From Halobacillus salinarum (GTDB lineage Bacteria; Bacillota; Bacilli; Bacillales; Halobacillaceae): 64,000 nt of DNA. The notes beneath the pieces were generated by a model. The model ran no database searches. It was given only the letters and a program-made list of their open reading frames with translations, and was not told the origin of the DNA. Position 1 is the first letter of the stretch. Each line of letters opens with the position of its first letter. This document shows positions 1 to 9,427 of the stretch, piece by piece. The translations under genes were made by a program, and so were the position numbers. Where the stretch lies: the NCBI RefSeq assembly GCF_022919095.1, contig NZ_CP095073.1, positions 2,170,001 through 2,234,000 on the forward strand. The letters run 5' to 3'.

Positions 1-729
1 AGCTATAATTCCAAGAGACGCTCTCAGCGTGAGACCGGCGGCCAACAAAGAACTTAAATGAGTGGAAAACAGGAAAGTGAATAAAAATTGTTTATAGCTT
101 TTCCAAAGAGGAATCCGTTCATATATCTTCATCCTTTTCTCAAGTACAAGCTTGGGCTTAACCATTTTCCAAAGGAGGAATAACCCCGTAATAAGGATGA
201 GAAGAATCAGCAGGCCATTTATGAAGCCATTAACAAGTTGAATAAATAAAAATGTGAAAGGCTGCTGGTTCGTACCTGCAAATAACGCTTGAAAGTTTGG
301 GAGGATGTTCTGTTTAATAATTGTAAAGCCAACGGTTAGAAAGAGAAAAAGAATGAAGGGGTACCTGATGGCTTGCTTCAGTTTTGTCGTGTACTCTTTT
401 TGCAGCCGGAGAAGATCTTTACACTGTTGAAAAAGAAAAGGAAGGTCGTGGTGGAGTCTTCCGAAATATAGGAAGTGAACGATATTCTGAGAAAAGCGTG
501 CGTTTTGAAAAGCGACATCGATAGGATCTCCGCGGGTTAGATGTTCAATAATGATTGCTGCAACAGGCTTAAGAGCAGCATCCCAGCTTGCCATCTTTAA
601 AGCTTCGATTAGTGGATAGCCTTTGTGAAGCAAGGTACCTGTACGGTGAAAAAAGAGCAGTTGTGTGGACGTGGCAAGTTTTGCTGAGGCCGACTTAAAT
701 TTGATCAGGGGAAGTAAATCCGAGGGCAT
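1..729 (-). CDS. comGB: ComGB, competence pseudopilus inner-membrane protein (partial)
   Basis: The reading frame starts at the ATG complementary to 727-729, behind an AAGGAGG ribosome-binding site, and runs off the left edge after 243 codons. The visible part has the GspF/PilC-type layout: a cytoplasmic N-terminal domain with an RTGTLLHKGYP stretch near residues 29-39, a hydrophobic segment at about 125-140 and another near 165-190, then the start of the second repeat (FSTHLSSLLAAGL). In the family this polytopic protein is the platform on which the ATPase ComGA drives assembly of the DNA-uptake pseudopilus. It overlaps the end of comGA by 35 bases, so the two are translationally linked. The C-terminus lies outside the window. 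Confidence 0.9.
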   Translation of the reverse strand, partial: MPSDLLPLIKFKSASAKLATSTQLLFFHRTGTLLHKGYPLIEALKMASWDAALKPVAAIIIEHLTRGDPIDVAFQNARFSQNIVHFLYFGRLHHDLPFLFQQCKDLLRLQKEYTTKLKQAIRYPFILFLFLTVGFTIIKQNILPNFQALFAGTNQQPFTFLFIQLVNGFINGLLILLILITGLFLLWKMVKPKLVLEKRMKIYERIPLWKSYKQFLFTFLFSTHLSSLLAAGLTLRASLGIIA

Positions 730-1696
730 AGGCTTTCCTCCTTAATGAAGAAAAAGTGCGGGATTGTGGGTAATGGGGGATGGCTTGGTTCGTCAAGGCA
801 TTTGAGAGAAGAGTACCATCGAGCATTTCTAATATAGCTGCCCGCTTAGGCAGATGTTCTTGACCTGCAACCGGAAGGAGCTGTTGGGCGGCTATGGCGA
901 TCAGAGTTTGTTCCAAATCACTTTGCTTTATCTGCATTTCCATCAGTCTGCGGATTGTGCCAAAAGCATTTTTAGCATGTATGGTACTGATAACAAGATG
1001 GCCGCTGAGGGCTGCCCTTACCGCGAATTGAGCGGTTTTAGGATCTCTGATTTCCCCAACCATTAATAAATCAGGATCATGTCTAAGCGCAGCTTTTAAT
1101 CCAGAATCATAGGTGATCCCGGCTCTTTCATTCACTTGAACCTGAATGATATGATTTAAATTTTTTTCAATCGGATCTTCCAATGTAATCGCCTGGTAAG
1201 ACTGCTGCTGCATGAGGGATTGAAGCAGAGCATACAATGTAGTCGTTTTGCCGCTTCCGGTGGCACCGGTAAACAAAATCATGCCACTCGTTTCTTTAAA
1301 CCAGCTCTTCATATGGTGTAGTTGGGCGGGAAATAAAAATAATCGTTCGAGAGGAAGATCTTCTGCAGGGGTGAGGATTCGGATGGCTAAACTCTCAGTG
1401 CCGATGATTGGCAGCGTGGAAAGACGCAGATCATAAACAGCTTGCCCTGACCGGTGTTGTATCGTACCATTTTGAGGACGAGTCCTTTCACCAATATCCA
1501 TACCAGAAGCAAATTTAAAGTATGCAAGCATTTTCTGATAGGATGGAAGAGATAAGGAGGAGTGGTAAATTCTTTTACCATGGATGCGGAAATGGATCGT
1601 AGCTGTATCGCTGCAGGCAGAAAAGTGAATGTCGGAAGCAGTCTGCTGGATGGCGGAAATGATGACTCCCCTTGCTTGATTTGCTATTGAGTCCAC
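695..1696 (-). CDS. comGA: ComGA, competence pseudopilus assembly ATPase
   Basis: 333-residue GspE/PilB-family secretion ATPase that powers assembly of the competence pseudopilus used for DNA uptake. Visible motifs are the Walker A GATGSGKTT at about residues 144-152, the aspartate box TLEDPIE at 171-177, Walker B DLLMVGEIRD near 209-218 and the histidine box with STIHA. The N-terminal domain is short, as in other competence ATPases, and there is no zinc-binding tetracysteine motif. Translation begins at a GTG eight bases after a GAGGTGAT ribosome-binding site. It is the first gene of the comG operon, diverging from aroK. I looked for a clear ComK box (AAAA-N5-TTTT) upstream and did not find a convincing one. 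Confidence 0.95.
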   Translation of the reverse strand: MDSIANQARGVIISAIQQTASDIHFSACSDTATIHFRIHGKRIYHSSLSLPSYQKMLAYFKFASGMDIGERTRPQNGTIQHRSGQAVYDLRLSTLPIIGTESLAIRILTPAEDLPLERLFLFPAQLHHMKSWFKETSGMILFTGATGSGKTTTLYALLQSLMQQQSYQAITLEDPIEKNLNHIIQVQVNERAGITYDSGLKAALRHDPDLLMVGEIRDPKTAQFAVRAALSGHLVISTIHAKNAFGTIRRLMEMQIKQSDLEQTLIAIAAQQLLPVAGQEHLPKRAAILEMLDGTLLSNALTNQAIPHYPQSRTFSSLRRKAYALGFTSPDQI

Positions 1697-1794
1697 AACA
1701 ATGTATCACCTCATTTCATGAATTTTACCTTTACTATTTTCGACATGCTCTTACATAATCCTGCATAATCTGAAAAAAATTTGGAGGGAAGATA

Positions 1795-2289
1795 ATGAAG
1801 CTTTTTTTAACTGGATATATGGGAAGTGGAAAATCAACGGTCGCTGAACAGTTAAGCCAATTGCTTAATTTGGCTTATATCGAAATGGACCATGAAATTG
1901 AACGGATGGAAGAATTAACTATCCCGGAAATATTTGAGCATTTCGGGGAAGAATATTTCCGGAGGAAAGAAACCGAACTCCTTAAAAATACAGCGGAAGA
2001 ATGCATTATTTCAACTGGTGGAGGCGTCATCCTGAAAGAAGAGAACCGCAGATTGTTAAAAAAAGGCGTGGTCATTTATTTGAATGCTTCCTGGGATACG
2101 ATTTGTGAGCGGTTGGTGAATGATCAGACACGTCCGCTTTGGAATGGGAATGATGATAACAAGAAAGAGCACTTTACCGGAAGGCTGCCGTTGTACAAGG
2201 AAACAGCGGATATAGTAATCGACGTAGATAATAAAAAACCGGAAGTAATTGCTAAGCAGATTGTGGCACGTTTAAACTCTCATCATTGA
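1795..2289 (+). CDS. aroK: Shikimate kinase
   Basis: 164-residue shikimate kinase, which phosphorylates shikimate with ATP in the pathway to chorismate. The P-loop GYMGSGKS lies at residues 7-14, followed by the shikimate-binding DHEIE segment, the FGEEYFRRKE motif and the GGG of STGGGVI. The length is usual for the family. The ATG follows TTGGAGGG at good spacing. It diverges from comGA and is followed closely by yqzE. Chorismate made by this pathway is also the substrate of DhbC at the far end of the window. Confidence 0.95.
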   Translation: MKLFLTGYMGSGKSTVAEQLSQLLNLAYIEMDHEIERMEELTIPEIFEHFGEEYFRRKETELLKNTAEECIISTGGGVILKEENRRLLKKGVVIYLNASWDTICERLVNDQTRPLWNGNDDNKKEHFTGRLPLYKETADIVIDVDNKKPEVIAKQIVARLNSHH

Positions 2290-2332
2290 GGCTATACTAG
2301 CAATTAAGTTTGCTGGATAGAGGGGAACCTAT

Positions 2333-2518
2333 ATGAAGAGTGACGACTACGTAAAATATTTAACAGAAGAAATGCTGAAATATATGCACATGACAAAAGA
2401 AGAAAAGCAGCAGAGAAAAGCAGCGAAGCCTTCAAAAAAATCGACGTCTTATTGGTTTGGGCTCGTACCCCTGGCATTGAAAATGTGGAGAAGAAATCGA
2501 AAAAAGCATAATTATTGA
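2333..2518 (+). CDS. yqzE: YqzE family small protein
   Basis: 61-residue basic protein matching the YqzE family, which sits next to the comG operon in Bacillaceae. The N-terminal half is polar and helical (DDYVKYLTEEML) and the C-terminal half contains a short aromatic/hydrophobic stretch (YWFGLVPLALKMW) ending in RRNRKKHNY, so it could be membrane associated. No biochemical function is known to me. An intrinsic terminator follows immediately. Confidence 0.8.
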   Translation: MKSDDYVKYLTEEMLKYMHMTKEEKQQRKAAKPSKKSTSYWFGLVPLALKMWRRNRKKHNY

Positions 2519-2550
2519 CCTTGATCTTACAATGATTGAGGTCTTTTTTT
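2517..2550 (+). terminator. Intrinsic terminator after aroK-yqzE
   Basis: Inverted repeat GACCTTGATC / GATTGAGGTC followed by seven T residues directly after the yqzE stop codon. Confidence 0.8.
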
Positions 2551-2713
2551 GTACCCGGTTTTATCTGAAGTAAGCTTTTGATCCTAGTTCCAAAATCATA
2601 CAAACTTTAACACAATTGAAATAGAAATTCGAGTAAAAGTTACAAAAATTGAAACCTATGTTAATATTCAGATTTTATGATCAAGGTGACATTACTTAGA
2701 AGGAGTGAAGAAA

Positions 2714-3988
2714 ATGGGAAAGAAAAAAGGCGTTCTAATGAAAGCGGCATTATCGCTAGCCCTGGTTTCGACTCTCGGTTTCGGCAGCGCGGTTGATGCA
2801 AATGGTGATAATGGGAACCACTGGTGGGGCCATGATCATCATCACTACGGTAAAGCCAAAAATGTCATCGTATTTATTGGGGATGGAATGGGAGCAGCTC
2901 ATCGTGAAGCTATCCGCCTCGCAGCAAAAGGTCTTAACGGAAAACTAGCGATGAACGATATGCCCTACATTGGGCAGGTTCATACATCCTCTACATCCAT
3001 GGTTACAGATTCAGCTGCGGCAGCAACAGCCATGGCTTCAGGTGTAAAGACATACAATGGTGCAGTGGGAGTGAACGAAGATAAAAAACCAGTTAAAACG
3101 ATCTTAGAAATGGCTGAAAGAAAAGGAAAATCTACGGGTCTTGTAACTACCAGTCAAATTACAGATGCCACACCAGCGGCGTTTGCGTCTCACGTTACCG
3201 ACCGTTCCATGCAGAGTGACATTGCAAAACAATATCTTATGAATCATGTGGATGTTCTGCTCGGAGGAGGGGAAGATTTCTGGTATCCTGAAGGAGAAGA
3301 AGGCGAGTTTCAGGACAATCCTAAAAAAGATCCTTCTGAAAAAAGTAAAGGCACCCAAGGAAACCTCGTAAAAAAAGCGAAACATCTGGGGTATGATTAT
3401 GTAACAAATACGGAAGATCTTATGAAATCAAGAGATAACAAAATTCTTGGACTGTTTGCTAATGAAGAAATGTTTGAAAAACATCCAGAAGGCGAAGGGG
3501 ATCTATATGACCCTGAAGTCTCGCTTACGGATATGACAAAGAAATCGATCGACACTCTTTCTAAAAACAAACGCGGATTTTTCCTAATGGTAGAAGAAGA
3601 AGCAACTGATGAAATGTCTCACGCCAATAATGCTGACTTAACTCTTAAATCAGGTCAGGAATTGGACAAGTCTGTACAGATTGCTAAAGACTATGCGAAG
3701 AAACATCGTGACACACTAGTGTTAGTTGCAGCCGACCATGAAACCGGCGGTCTTACCATAGAAGATGTCAGTCAAAGTGATGAAAGCGGCGATGGAATGT
3801 CAAAAGAAGATGGACCGTTTGATGTCGCTGAATCCGACAGTCAATTCATGATAGACTGGACAACCACAGGCCATACGGCAGTCACTGTACCATTAACTGC
3901 TATGGGACCTGGGGCAGAAGACTTCGCGGGTACTTATGAAAACACTAAAATTTTTGAAGAGCTGAAAGAAGTTATGAATCTAAGATAA
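2714..3988 (+). CDS. phoA: Secreted alkaline phosphatase
   Basis: 424-residue alkaline phosphatase that hydrolyses phosphate monoesters outside the cell. It has a basic N-terminus plus hydrophobic core (about residues 6-25), consistent with a Sec signal peptide, then a His/Trp-rich linker. Family motifs are present: VIVFIGDGMG (metal-binding Asp), VTDSAAAAT with the phosphorylated Ser, EEEATDEMSHANN, AADHETGG and TTGHTAV (zinc-binding Asp and His residues). I prefer the ATG at 2714, eight bases after AAGGAG; an in-frame GTG at 2705 would overlap that site. It is a monocistronic gene flanked by terminators. TTAACA, TTACAA and TTAATA hexamers upstream (2607, 2640, 2661) could be PhoP contacts, but their spacing is irregular. 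Confidence 0.93.
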   Translation: MGKKKGVLMKAALSLALVSTLGFGSAVDANGDNGNHWWGHDHHHYGKAKNVIVFIGDGMGAAHREAIRLAAKGLNGKLAMNDMPYIGQVHTSSTSMVTDSAAAATAMASGVKTYNGAVGVNEDKKPVKTILEMAERKGKSTGLVTTSQITDATPAAFASHVTDRSMQSDIAKQYLMNHVDVLLGGGEDFWYPEGEEGEFQDNPKKDPSEKSKGTQGNLVKKAKHLGYDYVTNTEDLMKSRDNKILGLFANEEMFEKHPEGEGDLYDPEVSLTDMTKKSIDTLSKNKRGFFLMVEEEATDEMSHANNADLTLKSGQELDKSVQIAKDYAKKHRDTLVLVAADHETGGLTIEDVSQSDESGDGMSKEDGPFDVAESDSQFMIDWTTTGHTAVTVPLTAMGPGAEDFAGTYENTKIFEELKEVMNLR

Positions 3989-4000
3989 AGAAACGAATAA

Positions 4001-4030
4001 AAAGGACAGGCTGTCACAGCCTGTCCTTTG
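4001..4030. terminator. Bidirectional terminator between phosphatase and yqhG
   Basis: Near-perfect hairpin AAAGGACAGGCTG tca CAGCCTGTCCTTT. It serves the phosphatase on the plus strand and the yqhH-yqhG pair on the minus strand. Confidence 0.85.
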
Positions 4031-4834
4031 TTATGAATTGGCTACAAGCTGATTGCTGGTTTGCTGAGAGATATAGAAAAGTCCCCCGTTGACGATAGAC
4101 AATGAAATCCGTGGTTTATACCTCGTTTCAATTTGTTCCTTTTCCTTATAATAATCCTCATCCGTCATATTTTCTTCAAGTACAAACTGCTTAAGCAGAT
4201 GTAATTCTTCCCTCAGTTGTGCCTCAGATTCATTCACCCAGGCGTCATCTTGTCCAGCAACGTAATTTTCTATATAGTTTTCCATCCGGCGGTACCCGCT
4301 CTCCAGGCTGATAATTGGAGTCATAGGGAAAGTGTAATCAGAAACCTTTGGTTCAAAGGTAACATTCCATACTTTATCCATTACATTTTCCAATATGCCG
4401 CCATTGATTAAGTTCAGTCCGATAGATAATTGTTCATTCTTTGTCTGCTTGCCCCGGTACTGAAGCTGAATGTTAAGGATCAGCCATGGAGTCATTGCTT
4501 TTTGTTCTATCGGTTGTTCAATGGTTTCATAAAGTCGTGTCGTTCTGCCTTTGTCTACTGCCATTCGGTAGATTCTGTGAAGTGTCGGGCTGCCAGGGTG
4601 AAGGAAAATTCCTTCTTGGTCAGCAGCGTCTGTATGAGTAAAGGTGAGCTGCATGGGTTCCCCCTGGCGGTTCATTTTTTTCATATAGTGCCAATAAAAA
4701 GGTCGATTCATCAACTCTTCATCCACTTCAGCTGTAAGCTGAATGGTCATATGGAAAGGACTCTGTTCGACGATGGAACATCCATAGGAAAGAAAAAAAT
4801 GCTTCACAAATTCATAGTAGGGATTTTCCTTCAA
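4031..4834 (-). CDS. yqhG: YqhG family protein
   Basis: 267-residue protein of the conserved Bacillaceae YqhG family, recognised by sequence and by its position behind yqhH. It has no obvious signal peptide or membrane segment. The C-terminal third has a charged helical region (ESEAQLREELHLLKQF, EEDYYKEKEQIETRYKPRI-like) followed by SLSIVNGGLFYI. The TTG start follows AGGAAGG and overlaps the yqhH stop by four bases, so translation is coupled to the helicase. The function is unknown; the persistent pairing suggests it works with YqhH. Confidence 0.85.
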   Translation of the reverse strand: MKENPYYEFVKHFFLSYGCSIVEQSPFHMTIQLTAEVDEELMNRPFYWHYMKKMNRQGEPMQLTFTHTDAADQEGIFLHPGSPTLHRIYRMAVDKGRTTRLYETIEQPIEQKAMTPWLILNIQLQYRGKQTKNEQLSIGLNLINGGILENVMDKVWNVTFEPKVSDYTFPMTPIISLESGYRRMENYIENYVAGQDDAWVNESEAQLREELHLLKQFVLEENMTDEDYYKEKEQIETRYKPRISLSIVNGGLFYISQQTSNQLVANS

Positions 4835-6474
4835 CTGGTTTCCTTCCTTTCATTGATAGAGTATTCTACATAACTTACTAAATTATTTAATTTTATATCG
4901 ATCTCTCCCTGGCTTTCTGATTCATTAATAATGGTTTGAATCTGCCGGTCGAAAGAGCCGCCAGGGATTTGCTCAAGAATTTGGTCAAGATCACCGACAG
5001 CATGACGGAACATTTCTATTTTTTCATACAGCATTTTCATAATATGGTCTTCAATTGTACCTTTCACAGCAAAGTTGTAAATTTGGACGTTCTTTTCCTG
5101 GCCAAAACGGTGAATTCTTCCTATTCGCTGCTCTAACCGCATAGGGTTCCACGGGAGATCGTAGTTGATCATCCGATGGCAGAATTGAAGGTTTATGCCC
5201 TCTCCGCCTGCTTCTGTAGCTATAAGAACCTGGGCATGGTTTTTAAATAGCTGTTTCATCCAGTCCCTCTTACTTTTATTAAACTTTCCGCTAAACGGAA
5301 CCGAAGAGATGCCGTGCTGCTGGAGATACCATTGAAGATAAAATTGGGTCGCACGATATTCAGTAAACACGATGAACTTTTCATCGGACTGTTGTATGAT
5401 CTCTATCATTCGGTTGGCTTTCGCATGGTGAGGAAGTGTTTCCAGTTCTGTAATGATTTCTTCCAGCTTATCTTTTACCGTATGCTCAGCATTCTGAGAT
5501 AACTGTTTTAAAGACATAAAACAGGCTTCTCTTGAAGAACAAAGTTCCTTTGCTAAAGTAAGCCAAGTAAAAGATGGATAGAGCGGCTTCAGTTCCTCCA
5601 GTTTTCCGTACAATTGTTTTTCTTCTTCCGAAAAAGAAATCAATTCGTTCGAGACGATCCGCTTAGAGGAGTCGAGGCCTGTATCTTTTCGTCTGTTTCT
5701 TATCATTAATTTTGAAAGTAATGCGTGAATGTGTGCCTGGCTTGCTTTATTTTTAGCTTCTTTTTTGTATTTTTTCTTAAATTCTGCAAGGTTGCCTAAA
5801 TATCCAGGCTTAAGAATAGAGACAAGGTTAAATAAATCAGTCAGATTGTTTTGGATCGGTGTAGCAGTAAGCAAGAGACAATAAGTTTTCTTTAAAGACT
5901 GGACAAATTGGTAGTTTTTTGTCTGGTGGTTTTTCAATTTATGCGCTTCATCAATAATGATTAAATCGTATGCGATAGAAAGAATTTCTTCTTTATGGCT
6001 TTCTCTCTTTGCCATATCAATCGATGTTACAGCGATATCCCATTCCTGCCAGGCAGTATTCTTCTTTCTAGGCGAAGCTGCCTGGATATAAAATTTTTCA
6101 TTCAATTCCTGAATCCACTGGTTTACAAGAGAGGCTGGTGTAAGAATGAGTACTTTTTTAGCAATACCTCGAATCATTAACTCTTTTAAAATTAATCCGG
6201 CTTCAAGTGTTTTTCCTAACCCTACTTCATCTGCAAGTATGGCACGACCATTCATTTCATGGATAACGGCTTCAGCTGCCTCAATTTGGTGTTCCAGAAA
6301 ATCCACATGAGGCAGATGCTTTAAAGCTAATAAGCCGTCAAAACACGGAACGGTTTTATTTTCTCCCGCTTGATAGGCAAGCTTAAACCCATTCCAGGTG
6401 GCGAGCTGTTCTGAATGGCTAAGATTCTTTTTTAAATCAAATATGAATGTAGAATCATGATTTATTGGTATCAT
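4831..6474 (-). CDS. yqhH: YqhH, SNF2-family DEAD/DEAH helicase
   Basis: SNF2-type ATPase of 547 residues. Motifs in order are ADEVGLGKT (Walker A, motif I), DEAH box (motif II), LLTATPIQNN (motif III), and in the second RecA lobe FTEYRAT, TEAGGEGINL (motif V) and RIGRIHRFGQ (motif VI). This domain set translocates on double-stranded DNA or remodels nucleoproteins; the cellular role of YqhH is not established. The open frame continues upstream to 6540, but I start at the ATG at 6474 because GGAGG lies seven bases before it. It forms an operon with yqhG and diverges from the glycine riboswitch, whose promoter overlaps its leader. Confidence 0.92.
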   Translation of the reverse strand: MIPINHDSTFIFDLKKNLSHSEQLATWNGFKLAYQAGENKTVPCFDGLLALKHLPHVDFLEHQIEAAEAVIHEMNGRAILADEVGLGKTLEAGLILKELMIRGIAKKVLILTPASLVNQWIQELNEKFYIQAASPRKKNTAWQEWDIAVTSIDMAKRESHKEEILSIAYDLIIIDEAHKLKNHQTKNYQFVQSLKKTYCLLLTATPIQNNLTDLFNLVSILKPGYLGNLAEFKKKYKKEAKNKASQAHIHALLSKLMIRNRRKDTGLDSSKRIVSNELISFSEEEKQLYGKLEELKPLYPSFTWLTLAKELCSSREACFMSLKQLSQNAEHTVKDKLEEIITELETLPHHAKANRMIEIIQQSDEKFIVFTEYRATQFYLQWYLQQHGISSVPFSGKFNKSKRDWMKQLFKNHAQVLIATEAGGEGINLQFCHRMINYDLPWNPMRLEQRIGRIHRFGQEKNVQIYNFAVKGTIEDHIMKMLYEKIEMFRHAVGDLDQILEQIPGGSFDRQIQTIINESESQGEIDIKLNNLVSYVEYSINERKETS

Positions 6475-6529
6475 TGGCCAACCTCCGAACGTTTTCTTAA
6501 AAAAAACAAAAATAATTCGTGAAAACATC

Positions 6530-6560
6530 TTGTCAATCACGAATAAGGCTATGTTATAAT
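6530..6560 (+). promoter_or_regulatory. Probable sigma-A promoter of the gcv operon
   Basis: Perfect -10 TATAAT (6555-6560) preceded by the extended -10 element TGT, with TTGTCA at 6530-6535. The spacer of 19 is long, so the extended -10 probably does most of the work. It lies about 85 bases before the first riboswitch aptamer. Confidence 0.55.
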
Positions 6561-6645
6561 AAACCTGAATTATACAAGAGGATCCGAGCTTTACAGGTTA
6601 GTATGTCCAATATAAACTTATAAAATACTAATGCGAATGACTGCA

Positions 6646-6855
6646 GGGGGAGAGACTACGAATGTAGCGCCGAAGGAGCAAACAAAGTATGTGAATCTCT
6701 CAGGCAAAAAGACCTCTGTAGGACGCGGCTCTGGAGAGAGTTTACCACGTGTAGACCACCCAAGAAGCAAATGACTTTGAATCCGCTTTCAATAGTTGTG
6801 AAACTTTCTGGTGAATGGACAGAGACTCCTAACGATTTGTTGGAGTCTCTTTTTA
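6646..6855 (+). promoter_or_regulatory. Tandem glycine riboswitch (gcvT leader) with terminator
   Basis: Two consecutive glycine aptamers. Aptamer I (about 6646-6737) shows the family landmarks GGAGAGAC, GCCGAAGGAGCAA, CTCTCAGGCAAAAAGAC and closing CTGGAGAG. Aptamer II (about 6738-6826) shows CACCCAAGAAGCAA and a CTGGTGAATGGACAGAG segment equivalent to the same core. A 9-bp perfect hairpin AGAGACTCC / GGAGTCTCT (6821-6850) with a T run follows and overlaps the end of aptamer II, so glycine binding can compete with the terminator. In the known B. subtilis case glycine turns the operon on. The rest of the leader, 6856-6953, carries only the gcvT ribosome-binding site. Confidence 0.95.
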
Positions 6856-6953
6856 ATGCAGAAATATTGTAATCGATTCTCTTGATTAGAACAGCGATTC
6901 GTATTTTGCAGCTGATCGAGAGGCAGCGAATAATAAACGGGAGGAATGACAGG

Positions 6954-8053
6954 ATGGCTGAATTAAAGCGAACCCCTTTGTATCCAGAGTATGAAAAAGC
7001 CGGTGCCAAAACAATTGATTTCGGGGCTGGGACTTACCGGTCCAATTTACCAGTATAAAAGGAGAACACGAAGCTACTCGCACGAAGGCTGGTTTATTTG
7101 ACGTTTCCCATATGGGTGAAGTGAAAGTGCAAGGAGAAAACAGCCTGGCTTTTCTTCAAAAAATGCTGACAAATGATGTCTCAAAACTCACTCCTGGAAA
7201 AGCACAATATACCATTTTGTGCTATGAGAGTGGAGGAACTGTAGATGATTTAATCGTTTATATGCTTGATGAAGAGGAATATTTACTGGTCGTTAACGCA
7301 GCTAATAGGACAAAAGATACAGAATGGCTGAAAAAACACCAGCCGGATGGTGTGACGATTGAAGATGTATCAGATGAGTACGTACAACTTGCCATTCAAG
7401 GACCGAAAGCTGAGGAAGTGCTTCAAACAATAACAGAATATGACCTCAGTCAAATTAAATTTTTCCGTTTTGCAAAAGATGTGAAAATTTTTGGAGTTAA
7501 CGATCCTGCACTTGTCTCCAGAACCGGTTATACAGGAGAAGATGGTTTTGAAATCTACTTACCTTCCGGATCAGGTCCAGCTCTTTGGCAGTCGATATTG
7601 AAAGCAGGGGAAGAATACGGAGTCCAGCCAGTTGGTCTTGGAGCGAGGGATACGCTTCGTTTTGAGGCTAATTTAGCTCTTTACGGCCAGGAACTGAGTC
7701 CAGAAATTTCCCCGCTTGAAGCGGGCCTTTCATTCGCTGTTAAGCTGAACAAAAATTCAGATTTTATTGGGAAAGAAGCGTTGAAAAAACAAAAAGAAGC
7801 CGGCTTATCCCGTAAACTAGCGGGTATTGAAATGTTGGATAAAGGGATTCCCCGTACGGATTATGAGGTGTTTGACGGCGATGAAAAAATTGGATTTGTT
7901 ACAACTGGTACACAATCTCCGACCTTAGGGAAAAATGTCGGGCTTGCTCTGCTCAACAGAAAGTACACGGAGGAAGGGACAGAGGTGGAAGTACAAGTTC
8001 GTAAAAAAAGATTAAAAGCGAAAGTCGTGGCCACACCTTTTTACAAACGATAA
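6954..8053 (+). CDS. gcvT: Aminomethyltransferase (glycine cleavage T protein), apparent frameshift
   Basis: T protein moves the methylene group from the H-protein aminomethyl-lipoyl arm to tetrahydrofolate and releases ammonia. The ATG at 6954 follows GGGAGGAAT and reads [10 protein letters not shown]...KTIDFG. After the four-G run at 7022-7025 the frame is lost; adding one G restores GGWDLPVQF and joins smoothly to FDVSHMGEV in the long downstream frame, giving about 366 residues, the normal family length. Folate-domain motifs ([31 protein letters not shown]) are intact. It is the first gene of gcvT-gcvPA-gcvPB under the glycine riboswitch. The missing G is probably a sequencing error, since the rest shows no decay. 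Confidence 0.93.
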
Positions 8054-8074
8054 GAATTTCGAGGGGGAAGAAAA

Positions 8075-9427
8075 ATGGAATTTCGATATTTACCAATGAC
8101 TGAACAAGATAAAAAGGAAATGCTTGATGTAATTGGCATTGACACGACTGAAAAATTGTTTGCAGATATTCCGGAGAAGGTTAGATATAAAGGCGATCTT
8201 ACGATTAAACCACCAAAAAATGAATTTTCACTAATGAAAGAATTGACACAGTTAGCTGAAAAAAATGTAAATGTAAAATCCCACACTTCTTTTTTGGGAG
8301 CAGGGGTTTATGATCATTACATCCCTTCCATTGTGGACCATGTTATTTCAAGATCAGAATTCTATACAGCTTACACACCTTATCAGCCGGAAATTTCTCA
8401 GGGTGAATTGCAGGCTGTTTTTGAATTTCAAACGATGATATGTGAGTTAACGGGAATGGATGTAGCGAATTCCTCCATGTACGATGGAGGCACGGCTCTT
8501 GCAGAGGCTGTCAATCTTTCGGCAGGGCATACAAAGAAAAAGAAAGTTTTAGTCTCTAAAGCTATTCATCCAGAATCACTCGCTGTTATTCATTCTTATG
8601 TTAAAGGCCCTAACCTTGAGATTGTAGAAATCGATCATAAAGAAGGATTGACAGATCTTAAGCAATTGGAAGAGGAAATTGATGAAAACACGGCTGGTGT
8701 AGTCGTGCAGTACCCTAACTTTTTTGGGCAGGTGGAGCCGCTTTCGAAGGTTCGTGAAATTGTAGATACAGAGACGAAAGCCATGATGATTACATCAAGC
8801 AACCCGCTTGCTTTGGGTTATTTGACGCCTCCAGGGGAGTTTGGAAGTGATATTGTTGTTGGGGATACCCAAGTATTTGGTATTCCAGCTCAGTTTGGCG
8901 GGCCGCATTGTGGTTATTTCGCCACCACTAAAAAGTTAATGCGGAAAGTGCCGGGACGTTTAATAGGACAAACCCAGGATGAAGAAGGCCGTAGAGGGTT
9001 TGTATTGACACTGCAGGCCAGAGAACAGCACATCCGCCGGGATAAAGCGACTTCTAATATTTGTTCCAATCAGGCGTTGAATGCCCTTGCATCTTCGGTT
9101 GCGATGTCCTCACTCGGAAAGCAAGGGCTTAGAAAAATGGCATGGATGAACATACAAAAAGCCCAATATTTAAAAAATCAGCTTGAAGCTGCAGGTATGA
9201 TGGTAGCTTTCCAAGGGTCATTATTTAATGAAGTTGTTGTGAAAGGGACGAAATCACCTCAGGAAATTAATCGAAAGCTCCTTGATAAAGGTTTTATCGG
9301 GGGATACGATTTAGGACAAGTTGACGAAAGCCTGGAAAACCATATGCTGATCGCCGTCACTGAAGTTCGTACAAAACAAGAAATTGATGAATTCGTTAAA
9401 GAATTGGGGGCCATCCAACATGACTAA
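8075..9427 (+). CDS. gcvPA: Glycine dehydrogenase (decarboxylating) subunit 1
   Basis: 450-residue N-terminal half of the split P protein found in Firmicutes. Together with GcvPB it forms the PLP enzyme that decarboxylates glycine and loads the remaining aminomethyl group on lipoyl-GcvH. Typical stretches are [39 protein letters not shown]-like sequence near residue 275 and [22 protein letters not shown] precedes the ATG. It ends in an eight-base overlap with gcvPB, so the two subunits are probably made in equal amounts. Confidence 0.96.
   Translation: MEFRYLPMTEQDKKEMLDVIGIDTTEKLFADIPEKVRYKGDLTIKPPKNEFSLMKELTQLAEKNVNVKSHTSFLGAGVYDHYIPSIVDHVISRSEFYTAYTPYQPEISQGELQAVFEFQTMICELTGMDVANSSMYDGGTALAEAVNLSAGHTKKKKVLVSKAIHPESLAVIHSYVKGPNLEIVEIDHKEGLTDLKQLEEEIDENTAGVVVQYPNFFGQVEPLSKVREIVDTETKAMMITSSNPLALGYLTPPGEFGSDIVVGDTQVFGIPAQFGGPHCGYFATTKKLMRKVPGRLIGQTQDEEGRRGFVLTLQAREQHIRRDKATSNICSNQALNALASSVAMSSLGKQGLRKMAWMNIQKAQYLKNQLEAAGMMVAFQGSLFNEVVVKGTKSPQEINRKLLDKGFIGGYDLGQVDESLENHMLIAVTEVRTKQEIDEFVKELGAIQHD

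Noticed and set aside
4430-4873. 147-codon plus-strand frame opposite yqhG
   Set aside because: It is Cys/Phe-rich antisense shadow translation with no start signal; yqhG on the other strand is a family member coupled to yqhH.
6656-7083. Minus-strand frames over the glycine riboswitch and gcvT start
   Set aside because: They are antisense to a recognised riboswitch and conserved coding sequence and have no ribosome sites.
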